64,000 nucleotides of DNA from Acanthochlamys bracteata (Eukaryota > Streptophyta > Magnoliopsida > Pandanales > Velloziaceae): the NCBI GenBank assembly GCA_019914995.1, contig CM034145.1:3479262-3543261 (forward strand), given 5' to 3'. The position numbers and the translations under genes were made by a program. Each line of letters starts with the position of its first letter. Positions within the stretch are counted from its first letter, which is position 1. Shown here piece by piece: positions 12,421 through 23,372 of this stretch. The notes under the pieces are model-generated. The model ran no database searches. It had not been told where the DNA came from and worked only from the letters and a program-made list of their open reading frames with translations.

Positions 12421-12690
12421 ACACGCCCTAAGCCATTTGCCTTCACGGCTTTATGAAGTAGAGCGGCCACACTCTTGATATTTCGAATTCCCCCAAGTTG
12501 TAAAATTTAACCACATGCTGGTGTTGAGTGCGCCGCGAACTTCATCATTTGTGTCATCAAAGCACGTTCCTTCAAGGATCTCTGTAACGCCTTATGTAGT
12601 TTACCCGTCATAGCTTCATGAGCTGTTATCAATGAAGGAGATAAATGGGACCGATTAGATCGACCGCCGGCTTTGAAAGCTTGTGTAAAA
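12421..12690 (-). pseudogene. Unrecognised coding-like fragment
   Basis: On the minus strand an open stretch reads AFKAGGRSNRSHLSPSLI..., continues as KLHKALQRSLKERALMTQMM and reaches a stop at 12507. A near-continuous, equally protein-like stretch follows beyond the stop (GGIRNIKSVAALLHKAVKA) to about 12425. Base composition is clearly higher in GC than the flanking AT-rich DNA, as expected for former coding sequence. A possible splice acceptor (ACACAAG) lies near 12677. I do not recognise the family. It could be a decayed exon of a host gene or a captured fragment. Confidence 0.3.
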
Positions 12691-15520
12691 ATATAATTCG
12701 ATAAAAAATATAATTCGATAAAAATAAATTGTATAATAGAATTAAAATACATAAATAAATTTTAGAATTAATTTTGATAGAAGTAAAATTTTGTGTAAAA
12801 ATAAAAATAAATTTTGAATATAATAATTGAAACGTATAAAGTGACAAAAATCAAAATTTGAAAAAAAAAAAGGTAAAGTTCTTTGCAATAAAAAAAATTT
12901 ATTGTAGTCGTGGAACCTTGGGTTTGTGTTTTTGCATTGGATGAAAGACGACGTAAATAGGCCAGCAACCCTTGGGCGCATGCATCAGAGGATCGAAGCT
13001 TGGAAATTTATATCTATTACTTGAATAGTTAATGGGTCTTCACTCATAAGGTTCAAGGTTTCAGGGACCATAATTACAGAAAGTTGAAGTTATTAGAGGA
13101 CTTCTCCTATGAAAAAAAAGAACTTTTGATAGTCACATTTAGACGCCGGATTGCTTTTCATCTACTCTCTATTTTAATATTTTATTTTATATATTTTTAA
13201 TAATTTATAAAGTTTTTTTTAATTTACAAAAAATAAAAAAATTCTTCGTCGTAAGATTTTATATTACATATTTGATCAAAAAAGTAAAAATTATTTTTCA
13301 AAAAATTTCAAAATAATTTTTATTCTGAAAAACTAATTTTTAAAAATACTTTCAAATATTCCCTACTAGCATAGGTACGGTGAAATAAATCAGTAGTGTG
13401 GACTTTCTGAGCAATGCATGAACGATTAACACAAGTACTAATTTTGCGAACTATTTAAGGGCAAATGTACATATTCATAATGTGAAATTACTTTTCTATC
13501 CTTTATCTTATCTATTATCTTGTAATTATTTCTTATAATATTATGCTTTAGTCAACTGAACTATTCTATTTTTATGTTCTTTGTAGTATTTTGAATTGCC
13601 ATTTACCCCAACATAAGGACTCTGCGATTATTCCTCACAATATTATGCTCCATTCAACTAAACGAATCCATTTTTAAATTCTTATTTATTACTTTGCGAT
13701 CATTCTTTACGATATTAGGTTTACTCCTCTTTTTATTATTTAAAAGCTTATCTTCATAACTCTACTTCAAAATAAGAATTAACCTCATTGTATTCATCTT
13801 TCCATAATGATTTTATTTTCAGTAACATTTTGGTTTTAATTTAAAATTAGAAAGACTTATGACGAAATGAAGTTACTATATAACTATTTCAGGTGCAATT
13901 ACTACAAAATATATTTATAGATTATATTAGTCGTGCACTACAACAAAACTATAATTATATGCAAGAATTAAATTATTGGGCCAAAGATTATATATGGTTA
14001 TATATATGATCGATGTATAGAGTTGTATGCTATGATTAAATAATATACATAAAATTATAATTAACTTACATTATAGCTTTAGTTAAATATAGCCTAATAA
14101 GATTATAGTTATGTTTTTGTGCTTATTATTGTTTATTCAAAATTTCATTTCAACTTCCTATTTTCTAATATCACAATAATTTAAATTTTTTTAAAGTACA
14201 AATAAATTATATATATATATATTTTTTTTTTTTAAATTAAAAAATTAAGCTTATTTTATAAAATTTTCAAAAAAAGTTAATTTTTGGATAACTTCTTATT
14301 AAGCACTCCGAAACGTAGACTACATCTAATTGAGGTATTCAACTTTAATGTATAAGTTGAGCCATTCTTTCTTATCTTACTAGTAGCATCGATTACTTAC
14401 ATACATTAGTAACAATAACTCAAAACATAAGTGATTAATTGTACCCTTTACATATTATTTTAATCAAACTTATCTAATTCTCCTTTTCTATATTTATGCC
14501 TTATTCTACTTTTTAATAACTAGAATAATTTTTTCAATGGAACTTTTACTTCTAATTTATACAGCTATCCTATTTATCCTGCTACATACCCCAAAATGGC
14601 TGTTATTGAGAATAACGGGATAAGGAGGATAATGTAATAAAATTTGAAACGAATTTTTTATGGGATATTATTGTTTTGAAATAAGGATAGAATGATAATA
14701 GAAACAACATGATGTACCTGGTCTTTCCTTTCTATAATTGTAGGATGATGAAATAATAAGTTATTATAGAATGAAGACATGGTGATAAGTTTTTTAATTA
14801 AGCGGGCGTTCTTTTCGTCATGTGTTTAGGATAGCATGATAAGTTTTGAGGGAAAGAGAAATAAACATAACTATCATAAAAGATAAAACTTGACCCTTGC
14901 CACTATCTTCATCAGTATTTTCATGAATTTAACTTATGTTCTTTCGGATAAGAGATACAATATGAGATAACATTAAGGGTGGCAAATTTTGACCTTACCT
15001 ATGAATTCAATCCAAACCCAATCTATTTAAATTAGATTCTCATTCAATATTATGCGGATTTGAATTATTTTCAAATTGATACAAAAATAATCAATAACTT
15101 GAATAGATTTCGGTCACATTTTTTGTCAATCCAAAATTAAGCAGATTGCCTCGGTATGTCGTCCCCGACTCATTACCGAGATACATCACTTACCTCTCAA
15201 AAAGTTCCAACATCGCCGTCATCGTCCATCACATGGCAGCTCTTTCCGAAATCTTCCTACAACTGCGGTCAATCGAATCTTTGAACCACAAACCACACCG
15301 TCTCCACCGGCTCGAATTTAAAATCTTCTGAACAATCGCAAAGCAACACTGTCCCGAATAAATCAAGTAATGTGGTGCATCGAAATGGGGAATGTTGCAG
15401 CGTGTACCGTGCATTGTTGCTCCACCACCTTCGCCGGTGAAGTCGTCCCTCCCGCTATCGCTGATGGTGTTGAATATCTAATTAGATATCTCTCCTAATT
15501 TATATATTATATATATATAT
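12690..15520. other. AT-rich intergenic DNA, no gene recognised
   Basis: Long AT-rich stretch. A short direct repeat (ATATAATTCGATAAAAA) occurs twice at about 12690-12725. 15140-15475 is richer in GC and has short open frames on both strands (15146-15331 plus, 15229-15414 minus). None of these has a recognisable motif, so they may be fragments of old coding sequence. Confidence 0.4.
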
Positions 15521-15943
15521 ACGGGGAGGAATATGGGCACTTCCTTCTTAGGAGCAGTCTCGGGCACTCTCTCTTCGGTTTATAGCCGGAGTGACCTCCA
15601 AATCTAATCTCCACCGTTAGATATGAAGAACTATGAGTTAGAAACATACCATAAAATTTCAGTTCAATCGGACCACGATTTCACCTTCATCTGATCACTT
15701 GATTAAGATGATAGAAATAATACAATATATATAGTTTTAAGTTTTCTAACTTTCTGTCATCTTGATCAAGTGACCAGATGAAGGTGAATTTGTGATCCGA
15801 TTGAGCTAAAATTTTATGGGTATATTTCTAACTCATAATTCTTTATATCTAACGGTGGAGATTAAATTTGGAGGTCACTTCAGTCATAAATCGGAGAGGA
15901 AGTGTTCAAGAGTGCCTCTAAAGAGAAAGTGCCCCTATTCCTT

Positions 15944-15947
<4 letters not shown>
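15521..15947. mobile_element. Foldback MITE with long terminal inverted repeats
   Basis: Left arm about 15521-15712 and right arm about 15757-15947 are inverted copies of each other. The left arm contains GTGACCTCCAAATCTAATCTC, CCACCGTTAGATAT and TCACCTTCATCTGATCACTT. The right arm contains the reverse complements in opposite order with scattered differences. The roughly 45-bp loop is AT-rich. The outer ends abut (AT)n runs on both sides (15505-15520 and 15947-15977), consistent with insertion into TA-rich DNA. The element has no coding capacity. The superfamily was not assigned. Confidence 0.85.

Positions 15948-15977
<30 letters not shown>
15947..15977. repeat. (AT)n microsatellite beside the foldback MITE
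   Basis: About fifteen TA units follow the right arm of the foldback element directly. Confidence 0.95.
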
Positions 15978-15979
<2 letters not shown>

Positions 15980-16503
15980 CCTTTTGTATTGAGGAATAAC
16001 AAGTTACAACAGCTTATAGATTTTATCATTCTATTTAGTACCAAAGCCAAACCTGACTTTGCCGCTACTATACCACCAAATTTGAAACCACATCAAGAAC
16101 TTATAGTTTGATCAATCAAAGAAAGAAAAAGAAAAACTAGCCACTGCCTCACCACCACCGCTCCTACTTCGTGCCTGTTAGATTCTTTGTTACTCTTTCC
16201 ATTGCGAGATCCGATCAGATCTATCTCGCTGTCGCATTATATCGCATTAGATTTGCTCTTCGTCGCATCTCAACGAATTTGTCGGATTTCGTTTGAACTG
16301 CTCGCCGCTGCGTCTCCACAAATTCGCAGGATCTCACCATATCTGCTCGCCGCGTCTACTCGAGCTGTGTCGCTACCTTACGCACCGCCACTCTCAGCCC
16401 GTCACCCACAGCCTTCAGATCTTCAAACCCTAGCCGACTTGGCCCAGCTAGATCTAGCCCAGCCTGTTGTAGCCTTTAAAACAAAAATAAAGCTTGCAAT
16501 AAT
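15978..16503. other. Leader-like DNA upstream of the copia gag remnant
   Basis: Moderately GC-rich with CT-rich patches. The open frame at 16187-16588 runs into the copia gag start, and its final part (LIILNKFNYDI) is copia gag. The earlier part may be copia leader or LTR sequence, but I could not find LTR ends. Confidence 0.35.
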
Positions 16504-17128
16504 GTCAAGAACTGTTCTAATTATTGTTCAAGCTGTAGCTATTTTTAATTCACTAATTATTCTTAATAAGTTCAACTATGATATTTGATCTCAATTGATG
16601 GAGATGCATATTGCTGAAAGAGAGAAACTTTTTTATATCCGTGGTAAAAACCACTTGATGAATCAAAAAATAGGTATGAAAAATGTATGTTGAAAATCAA
16701 AAAATTAAAATGTGGCTATAATGTCCATGACTTCAGACATTATGAAGCTTTATTTGCGGCTACCCTCTGCTTGTGAGATTTGTAGTGCTCTATCGAAGAC
16801 ATTTTATGATCGTAGTAATGAACTACAATTATTCTCTTTAAATTGAATAGCATTCATTGCGATAACAAGGTGAAGAATCTCTTTCTAAATATTGTAGAGA
16901 ATTGATTGAAAATTTTCAAAAATTAGACCATCGTGATAAGGTGGTTATGAAAAATTTTGATAATATAATGATGTACATTGAAAGTTCATTAACTGACTAA
17001 GAGTACACATATTTTTACTGGATTGGATAGTATTTTTTAACAAATTTGTGCAGATATTCTTTACAAAGACCTAGTTTCGGATTTAGAACAATCCTATTCA
17101 CTGGTTCATTGTGAGGCAGTGTGTCGCT
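16504..17128 (+). pseudogene. Ty1/copia gag, N-terminal part (interrupted by a gypsy insertion)
   Basis: Reading across stops and small frameshifts gives the plant copia gag pattern. LNKFNYDI-SQLMEMHI and AEREKLFYIRGK come at 16557-16655, then MSMTSDIMKLYLRLPSA at 16717-16770 and ALSKTFYDRSNELQLFSLN near 16785-16845. The order continues with LIENFQKLDHRDKVVMKN at about 16900-16965, and ILYKDPVSDLEQSYSLVHCE at about 17050-17115. These are the UBN2/gag domain motifs in the expected order. The frame is then cut by the LTR of the minus-strand gypsy element at 17129 and resumes at 22777. Many stops show it is long dead. Confidence 0.8.
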
Positions 17129-17572
17129 TGATAGGTGGTAGATATCTAGACTACTTGACTGAATATAATTGTGTAAGTAAAGTGCAGAGAAAGAAGGTAT
17201 AAGGCTAAATATTACTAGAAAGGAAAAAACAAAACAAATATTTCTTGATGCTTCTCAATGCTGAGTTTGCATCTATATATAGAATACACCTCATCAGAGT
17301 TCATAACAAAATCTAACACAAATCCTAAGGGACTCTAATGCAATTGAATAACTAACAACTCAAAGTCTTAGCAGACTCTACTACTTTTCCTAATCATTAT
17401 TGCTTACAGCAACTAACTCACATTGGAGTTTTTAATTGTATCTAACTCTTCTAATAAACTTAGCTCTAATCACTTACAACCAATACATGTGCAATCCCGA
17501 GCTGAATTTCTTTTCATTCATCTTGGACGGCCTTCGGCTCCCTTCGCCGGTTCACATCTCGCCTGCGTATCA
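17129..17572 (-). repeat. 3' LTR of gypsy element G1
   Basis: Matches 22333-22771 nearly throughout. It includes the blocks GACTACTTGACTGAA, ATATATAGAATACACCTC and TTGGACGGCCTTCGGCTC, and has TGATA...TATCA ends. It carries a short extra segment near 17250 (CTTCTCAATG) absent from the 5' LTR. Confidence 0.92.
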
Positions 17573-17583
17573 TTCCCCTCCTC
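17573..17583 (-). other. Polypurine tract of G1
   Basis: In element orientation GAGGAGGGGAA directly precedes the 3' LTR. This is the plus-strand primer position for reverse transcription. Confidence 0.8.
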
Positions 17584-17601
17584 ATGAAAACTAGACTCGT
17601 C

Positions 17602-20600
17602 CTAGAGTCCAATGGAGCTCGGTTGCTCGCTATTCTCGAGTGAAATTAAGAGTTCTTCTCTCTCTAGTTGCTCACGATGATCTGCGGGTGAGCTATCATC
17701 TAGTAGGTCTTGGAGTTGCTGCAAACATTTTGGAGGAAGATAATAGCCGTCCTTCAGCAAGGAGATGTGAAAGACAGAGTGGATCCTCGCTTTTGGTGGT
17801 AAGTCCAGCCTATAAGTGACTTGCGCCACTCGTTCCAAAATGCGGAAGGGCCTATAGTATCGATGCCTTAACTTATGGGATAGACGATCGGACACTGACG
17901 ATTGCCTATATGGTTGTAGTTTGACGCATACCCAATCCCCTTCTTGGTAATTCTTGTCCCTACGATGCCCATTTGCTAATTGCTTCATGGGATTTTGAGC
18001 CCGATGCAAATGATATTTGAGCTCACACAATCTTATCGCGTTGCCTAAGCTGGATTGGTAGTTCTTGAGACTAAACGGTACTCGGGTACAGGAAAAGCAG
18101 AGGGGATAGTGGTCTCCCATATACTGCTTCAAACGAAGATATACGAGTTGCTGAATGGGTACTCGTGCTATAGGAATATTCTGCCCAATGGAGCCACTTA
18201 TTTGGGTGATCTCCTACGAAGCAGCACAAATAAGTTTCCAATCCACGGTTGACAACTTTGGTTTGCCCGTTGGTTTGCGGATGGTATGCAGTACTCATAT
18301 GGAGAGAAGTCCCTTACAATCGGTGCAACTCGCGCAAGAAGGAACTGGGAAAAATTGAATCTCTATCCGAAACAATGGAACTCGGGCAACCAAGTAACCT
18401 CACAATTTCATTTGCAAATGCAGATGCAACACTTACTGCAGTATAAGGTTGTCAGAGTGGGACAAAATGAGCTTACTTGGAAAGACGATCTACGACAACC
18501 ATGATAGTGTCTTTCCCATCTGATACAGGCAACCCGTCTATGAAATCCATCGAGCTTTCAGTTCAAATGGTTTGAGGTATGGGCAAAGGTTGTTGCAACC
18601 CAGCTAGCTGCAATGTGCTGGACTTGGACTTGGCATAGGTAACTCATGATGCGATGTGTTGTTGCATATCTTTAGATATTCTCGGCCAATAGAATTGTTG
18701 GGACAAACGCTTTAACGTCCAAAATTGCCTTCCATGACCTCCCAGGGCTGAATTATGTGCCACAAATAAGTATCACGCTCTCAAGGATTTGCTTGCTGGC
18801 ACCCGTATGCGCCCATGCTGTAGAAGGATTCCGTTGCTCTCAATGAGATCATTGCGAGATCCATCCCTTGCAGCTTGTAGGAGGCACACAGTGTTAGGGC
18901 CATCGACCTGTGCTTGTCTCAGATCCTCCCAAAAGGATGCTTGTGATGCCTCTGTTTTGCGAACGCACTGTATTAAGTTTTTCTGCTTGATACTCTATTT
19001 AGTAATCGTACTCAAAGAGCTTCACCAACCATTTCAGCCGGTTAGCGATCGACATCAGTTGCTCTAGAAGATATTTGAGACTGACATGATCTATTTTGAT
19101 AGTGAATCGATAGCCAATTAGGTAAGATTGCCATCACTGGACTGCAAGAATAAGAACCATCAACTCTTTTTCATATGTTGATTTCGCCAATGCTAAGGAC
19201 GATAATGCCTTGCTGAAGAATGCATCCTTTGAATGTAGGGGCTGTTCTTATTTTGCCCGAAGGATTCGAATTAGCCCTAGGACAACACTGCTCCAATGCC
19301 TCTTCCCAATGCATTCGTTTCAATGGTGAAGGATTTGGAGAAGTTCGGCTCGGCTAGGACAGGGGTTGTTGTCATTGCAGTCCGAAGAGTTTGAAAGCCT
19401 TCTTCTGCTTCCTTGCTTCACATGAAAGCATTTTCTTGAGGAGATCCGTCAGGGGTGCAGCAATAGCACCGTAGTTCTTTACAAAACGCCTATAATAGTC
19501 GGTGTTGGCTAGTCCACCATTGCTTGTATTTTGTTAGCATCTGCAGCTATACCCTTAGCCGACATGATATGGCCAAGATATTCTAATTGGCATCCAAATT
19601 CACACTTCGTGATGTTGGCATAGAGACTTTCCTGCTGCTATAGAAAAAACACTATGGCTAGATGCCGAATATGATCATGCCAACTAGAGCTATAAACTAA
19701 CATGTTATCAAAGAAGACTAAAACAAATTTGCGGAATAAGGGAAAAACACCTCATTCATCATAGATTGAAACGTCGCCGGAGCATTTGTCAAGCCGAAGG
19801 GCATGACAAGGAACACATAGTGGCTGTTATGAGTTCGAAAAGCTATTTTATGTGCATCCTCTTCCTTTACGCATATTTGGTGGTACCCATACTTCAAGTC
19901 AAGTTTAGAGAAGTAGCATGCTCCATGGAGTTGGTTCAATAACTCGTCGATCATGGGAATAGAATACTTGTATTTTACTGTGATCTCATTAGGTGCTCGA
20001 TAGTTAACACAAAAGCGCCACGATCCATTCTTCTTCTTGACCAATAAAACTAGAGAGGAAAATGTTGAACTACTATGACATATAATCCCTTGAGATAGCA
20101 TCTTCATAATTGTTCTCTCTATCTACTCCTTCTAGGGATGTGGATATTGATAAGGTCTTCTATTGGCGAGCACTACACCTAGCAGTAAGGGAATTCGGTG
20201 ATCTTGAGCTCATACGAGAGATAAGCCTGATATGGGTCTAAAAACTGAAGCATATTGATCCATCAAGTTTTTCTGTAGCAGTGGCTTCTTTCTTTTCTCA
20301 CCTGAATCCTCCTCTAGAGAAACTGCCATCAAACACAAAGAGCATAAACGTGTACCTGGGCACAAACTAGTGAGTTGAGATACACCTCCTTCTCGGATGC
20401 CTCGCAAGATGAAGTCATTGTTTTGCAAGGAAAACTTCATATAAGAATGGCGCCAGTCACACTCCACTACTCCTAAGCTCTCTAACCATTCGATGCCTAA
20501 AACGATATCCATGCCACCCAAAGGAAAATAGTATACATCCACCACTATTTCAGCGTCGTGCATCTCTAAAGAGATGTTCTTGTATAAGACATCAATTGAC

Positions 20601-22307
20601 TGCAATTTGTCGTCTATGAGTTCTACCTTAAGAGGCTTCAAAGTCGTAGATGACAATCGCAAATGCTTAGCAAGACGCTCTGCAATGAAGTTATGGGTGC
20701 TGCCTGAGTCAATCAAGATAAAAACCTCTTGGCGCTTGATTTTACCAACCACAAGGATGGTTTATAGTCCTACAAGTCGTTACATTGCACTAAGAGATAA
20801 GGTCGCGTCTTCTTCTTCTCTTGATTTTTCTGGTGAGTCTACCCAGCTCTCTTTGTAGTCTTCTGTTTCTAATCCAATTAGAGAATAAAGACTTGCGGTG
20901 CACCTATGACCCTTCTCAAATTTAGCATCACAATAGAAGTATAATCCCTTAACTCTTCTAGAGTGAATTTTTGCAGCTGATAGTCTGGGTCTAGTAGTAT
21001 CTAGTTGCAGGTTAGAGAAATGCTACTAGAAGTTCTAGCAGAAGTTGCTGTGGTCAGTAAGGTTGGTTGCATACGAAGACGAGAGGAACGCGATCACTAA
21101 TCTCGGCGGTAAGCTTGTCTTCATATATTTTTGCTAGGATGTATGCCTCTTGTAGGTCTTTGGGCTATTTTGTAGTACTTCCGGAGTGATTTGCTTGCTC
21201 AAGCCTTCACAAAATCTCCCTACCAAATCTCCTTTGATTGCTTTAGGTATTTGAGTACAGATGTCCTTAAATTCTGCTTGATATTCAGCTAGGACGTCCC
21301 TTTTTGTGATAGTTTGTGTAATGAGAAGCTAGGACGTCCATACGTTGAAGGGCCAAACCTGCGTTGTATTGCATATGCTAACTCTACCCAAGAGTAGTGA
21401 GGCCGATCTCTTCCAAAATTTTGATACCACCTGTTTACTTCCCTTTGCAGGTACATCGAGGCTATAAAGACACGATCACATGGAGAAGTGCAAAAGTATT
21501 TGAAGTATTTGTTAGCAGAATAGACCCATTCACGGGGTTCCTTCCCATTAAAGCTAGGGAAGGTATGCTTATCTCGGGGTAGAGACGTAGGTGGCTCTAT
21601 TCTCCCTGGTAGTGTTTGGTGTGATGTCCCTATCCTGCTAGAGTCATAGTGGTGTTTGTTCAGATGCTCATAGGAGTTTGGTATTGTGGGTAGTCGTGGA
21701 TCCCTTGGTGTTCCTGTCGGAATTAGATGGTTGATCTTATAGGGTGATGCAAGTTGTTCGCGATTGTAGTTGGTTGGTGGCTAGTTATGGGGTAGCTTAT
21801 TGTAGTGGTATGTGTTGTCTGCACAGGTAATGGTGGAAGTGGATTCACAGGATTGCTAAGGCAGTCGTGTGCTGTGCATAGGTTGTGGTGGGTTGTTGCA
21901 AACTGGGTAGCGGGTTGAGGACAGAGGTATTATTTTGGGGGGTAAATGATGTGCTAGCTATACTTGTGGTGCTTGGATTCTGAGAATAAGTGATAGTAGT
22001 TGTCATATGAAAGTCCCCTTGAGCTTGTATTTTTGTTAAGGCTGCTTCTCCTTGCTCTAGTTGCAATTCTTGTCTATATTGTTCTACTAGTTGCATGGTT
22101 GCAGAGCGTTCGGTATTTAAATTGGTGATCATCAAGGAGAATTATGCTACAAGACATGAATATTGCTCTTGCCAATTCAATTCTTCTAAATGTTTTTTTG
22201 GTTGCTGGTGCGGAGTTTGGTGTCCATAAGAAGTCCTCTCTTCCTAACTTTGGAGATATTGGTGGTGATTGTAATGAGATAGGTGTAGAAATAATTTGAT
22301 TTTCCAT
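17602..22307 (-). pseudogene. Ty3/gypsy gag-pol polyprotein of G1, multiply broken
   Basis: In element order, gag starts near 22307 (MENQIISTP, just after the PBS). A gag zinc knuckle follows near 20885-20935, reading YFYCDAKFEKGHRC with the first Cys changed to Tyr. Protease has VFILIDSGSTHNF (20752 downward, DSG intact). Reverse transcriptase occupies 20107-19690 ([51 protein letters not shown]). Its active site at 19704-19715 reads FFDNMLVYS, so the second catalytic Asp of FFDD is Asn. RNase H (about 19100) and the integrase zinc region are badly decayed. The integrase core includes STAYHPQTNGQTKVVNRG (18298 downward), where the catalytic Glu of GQTEVVNR is Lys. The C-terminal 176 codons (18132-17602) end the polyprotein. 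The protease is closely similar to that of G3 at 45500, so the two are sister elements. Confidence 0.88.
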
Positions 22308-22319
22308 TAGATCGATTGA

Positions 22320-22330
22320 CTCTGATACCA
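22320..22330 (-). other. Primer-binding site of G1 (initiator tRNA-Met)
   Basis: TGGTATCAGAG on the minus strand, two bases inside the 5' LTR end. It is complementary to the 3' end of plant initiator tRNA-Met and sets the element orientation. Confidence 0.9.
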
Positions 22331-22332
22331 AT

Positions 22333-22771
22333 TGATATGTAGTAGATATGCAGACTACTTGACTGAAAGTAATTGTGCAAGTAAAGTGCAGAGAAAGAAG
22401 ATATAAGGCTAAATATTACTGAAAAGGAAAAAACAGAACATATATTTCTCGATGCTGAGTTTGCAACTATATATAGAATACACCTCATCAGAGTTCATAA
22501 CAAAATCTAACACTAGTCCTTAAGGGACTCTAATGCAACTGAATAACTAACAACTCAAAAAAAGTCTTAGCAGACTCTACTACTCTTCCTAATTGTTACT
22601 GCTTACAGCAACTAACTCATATTAGAGTTTGTATTTGTATCTAACTCTTCTAATAAACTTAGCTCTAATCATTTACAACCAATACATGTGCAGTCTTGAG
22701 CTGAATTTCTTTTGATTTGTCTTGGACGGCCTTCGGCTCCCTTCGCCAGTTCACTTCTCGCCTGCGTATCA
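22333..22771 (-). repeat. 5' LTR of gypsy element G1
   Basis: Pairs with 17129-17572. A TATA-like run CTATATATAG on the minus strand (about 22470-22480, present in both LTRs) is a candidate promoter. The following 5 bp, ttgct, are the degraded target duplication. Confidence 0.92.
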
Positions 22772-22776
22772 TTGCT

Positions 22777-23367
22777 CTAATCTGAAAATTGTAAAACTTT
22801 CGCTATGGTGGTACGAAATCGACCATATCGTACAAAATCTAACAACTCTAAGACTGCCCATGAATCAACTTACAAACGCACTATTGCAAAACATTTGATA
22901 AAAGTAAGTGTTTTAAACTTGTTGGATATCCGAACTGGTGGAACCATAATTGCGATCAATAGAAATGAGGTTCCAATGAAAGCCATGTTACTGCAGACGT
23001 TGGGATAAAAATAGAGGACGATGATGGTACAAAAAGGGCATCAACGTTTGTCACAACTGCAGATAATGGAGGTAAGATTTTATATACTTCTACACCTATT
23101 TTTAGTAATGTATGTATAATTAATTTTGACGCTACAGATCATATAACATTTGATTCTAGACATGTGTTAACCCTTAAACTATCCTCATATAATTTCTTTT
23201 CAACTAGCAATGGTAATTTGAACTATATGGCTTGTGAAGGATCTGTATCTCTCACTAATAATTTGAGTTTAGATTCAGTTTAAATTGTTCCATCTTTAGA
23301 CTATTAATCTTTTATCTGTCTCCCAAATAACCAAAAGTTTGTCTTGTGTTGTATTAAAAATCTCAAG
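22777..23367 (+). pseudogene. Ty1/copia gag zinc-knuckle to protease part (continuation of 16504-17128)
   Basis: The copia frame resumes after the gypsy insertion. AMVVRNRPYRTKSNNSK (22805-22850) is followed by a frameshifted counterpart of the C-Y-LVGYPDWW zinc-knuckle tail (LLDIRTGGTIIAIN, about 22918-22965). The protease region follows at about 23125-23340 with DATDHITFDSRHVLTL, matching the copia D-GAT-H-T pattern. NYMACEGSVSLTNNLSLDSV and the PSL-Y-LLSVSQ-type segment complete it. It stops around 23367, where repeat family A begins. Integrase, reverse transcriptase and RNase H are absent, so repeat A cut off or replaced the rest. Confidence 0.78.
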
Positions 23368-23372
23368 TATTT

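Larger units (their letters stand above)
17129..22771 (-). mobile_element. Ty3/gypsy LTR retrotransposon G1, complete but dead, minus strand
   Basis: Two LTRs of about 440 bp (17129-17572 and 22333-22771) both begin TGATA and end TATCA in plus orientation. The 5' LTR is the right-hand one, since the primer-binding site lies beside it. The flanks are tcgct (17124-17128) and ttgct (22772-22776), a 5-bp target duplication with one C/T difference in a CpG. The element sits inside a copia gag frame that continues on the other side. The LTRs show on the order of 30 differences by eye, so the insertion is not young. The interior (about 4.8 kb) encodes a broken gag-pol. Confidence 0.9.
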
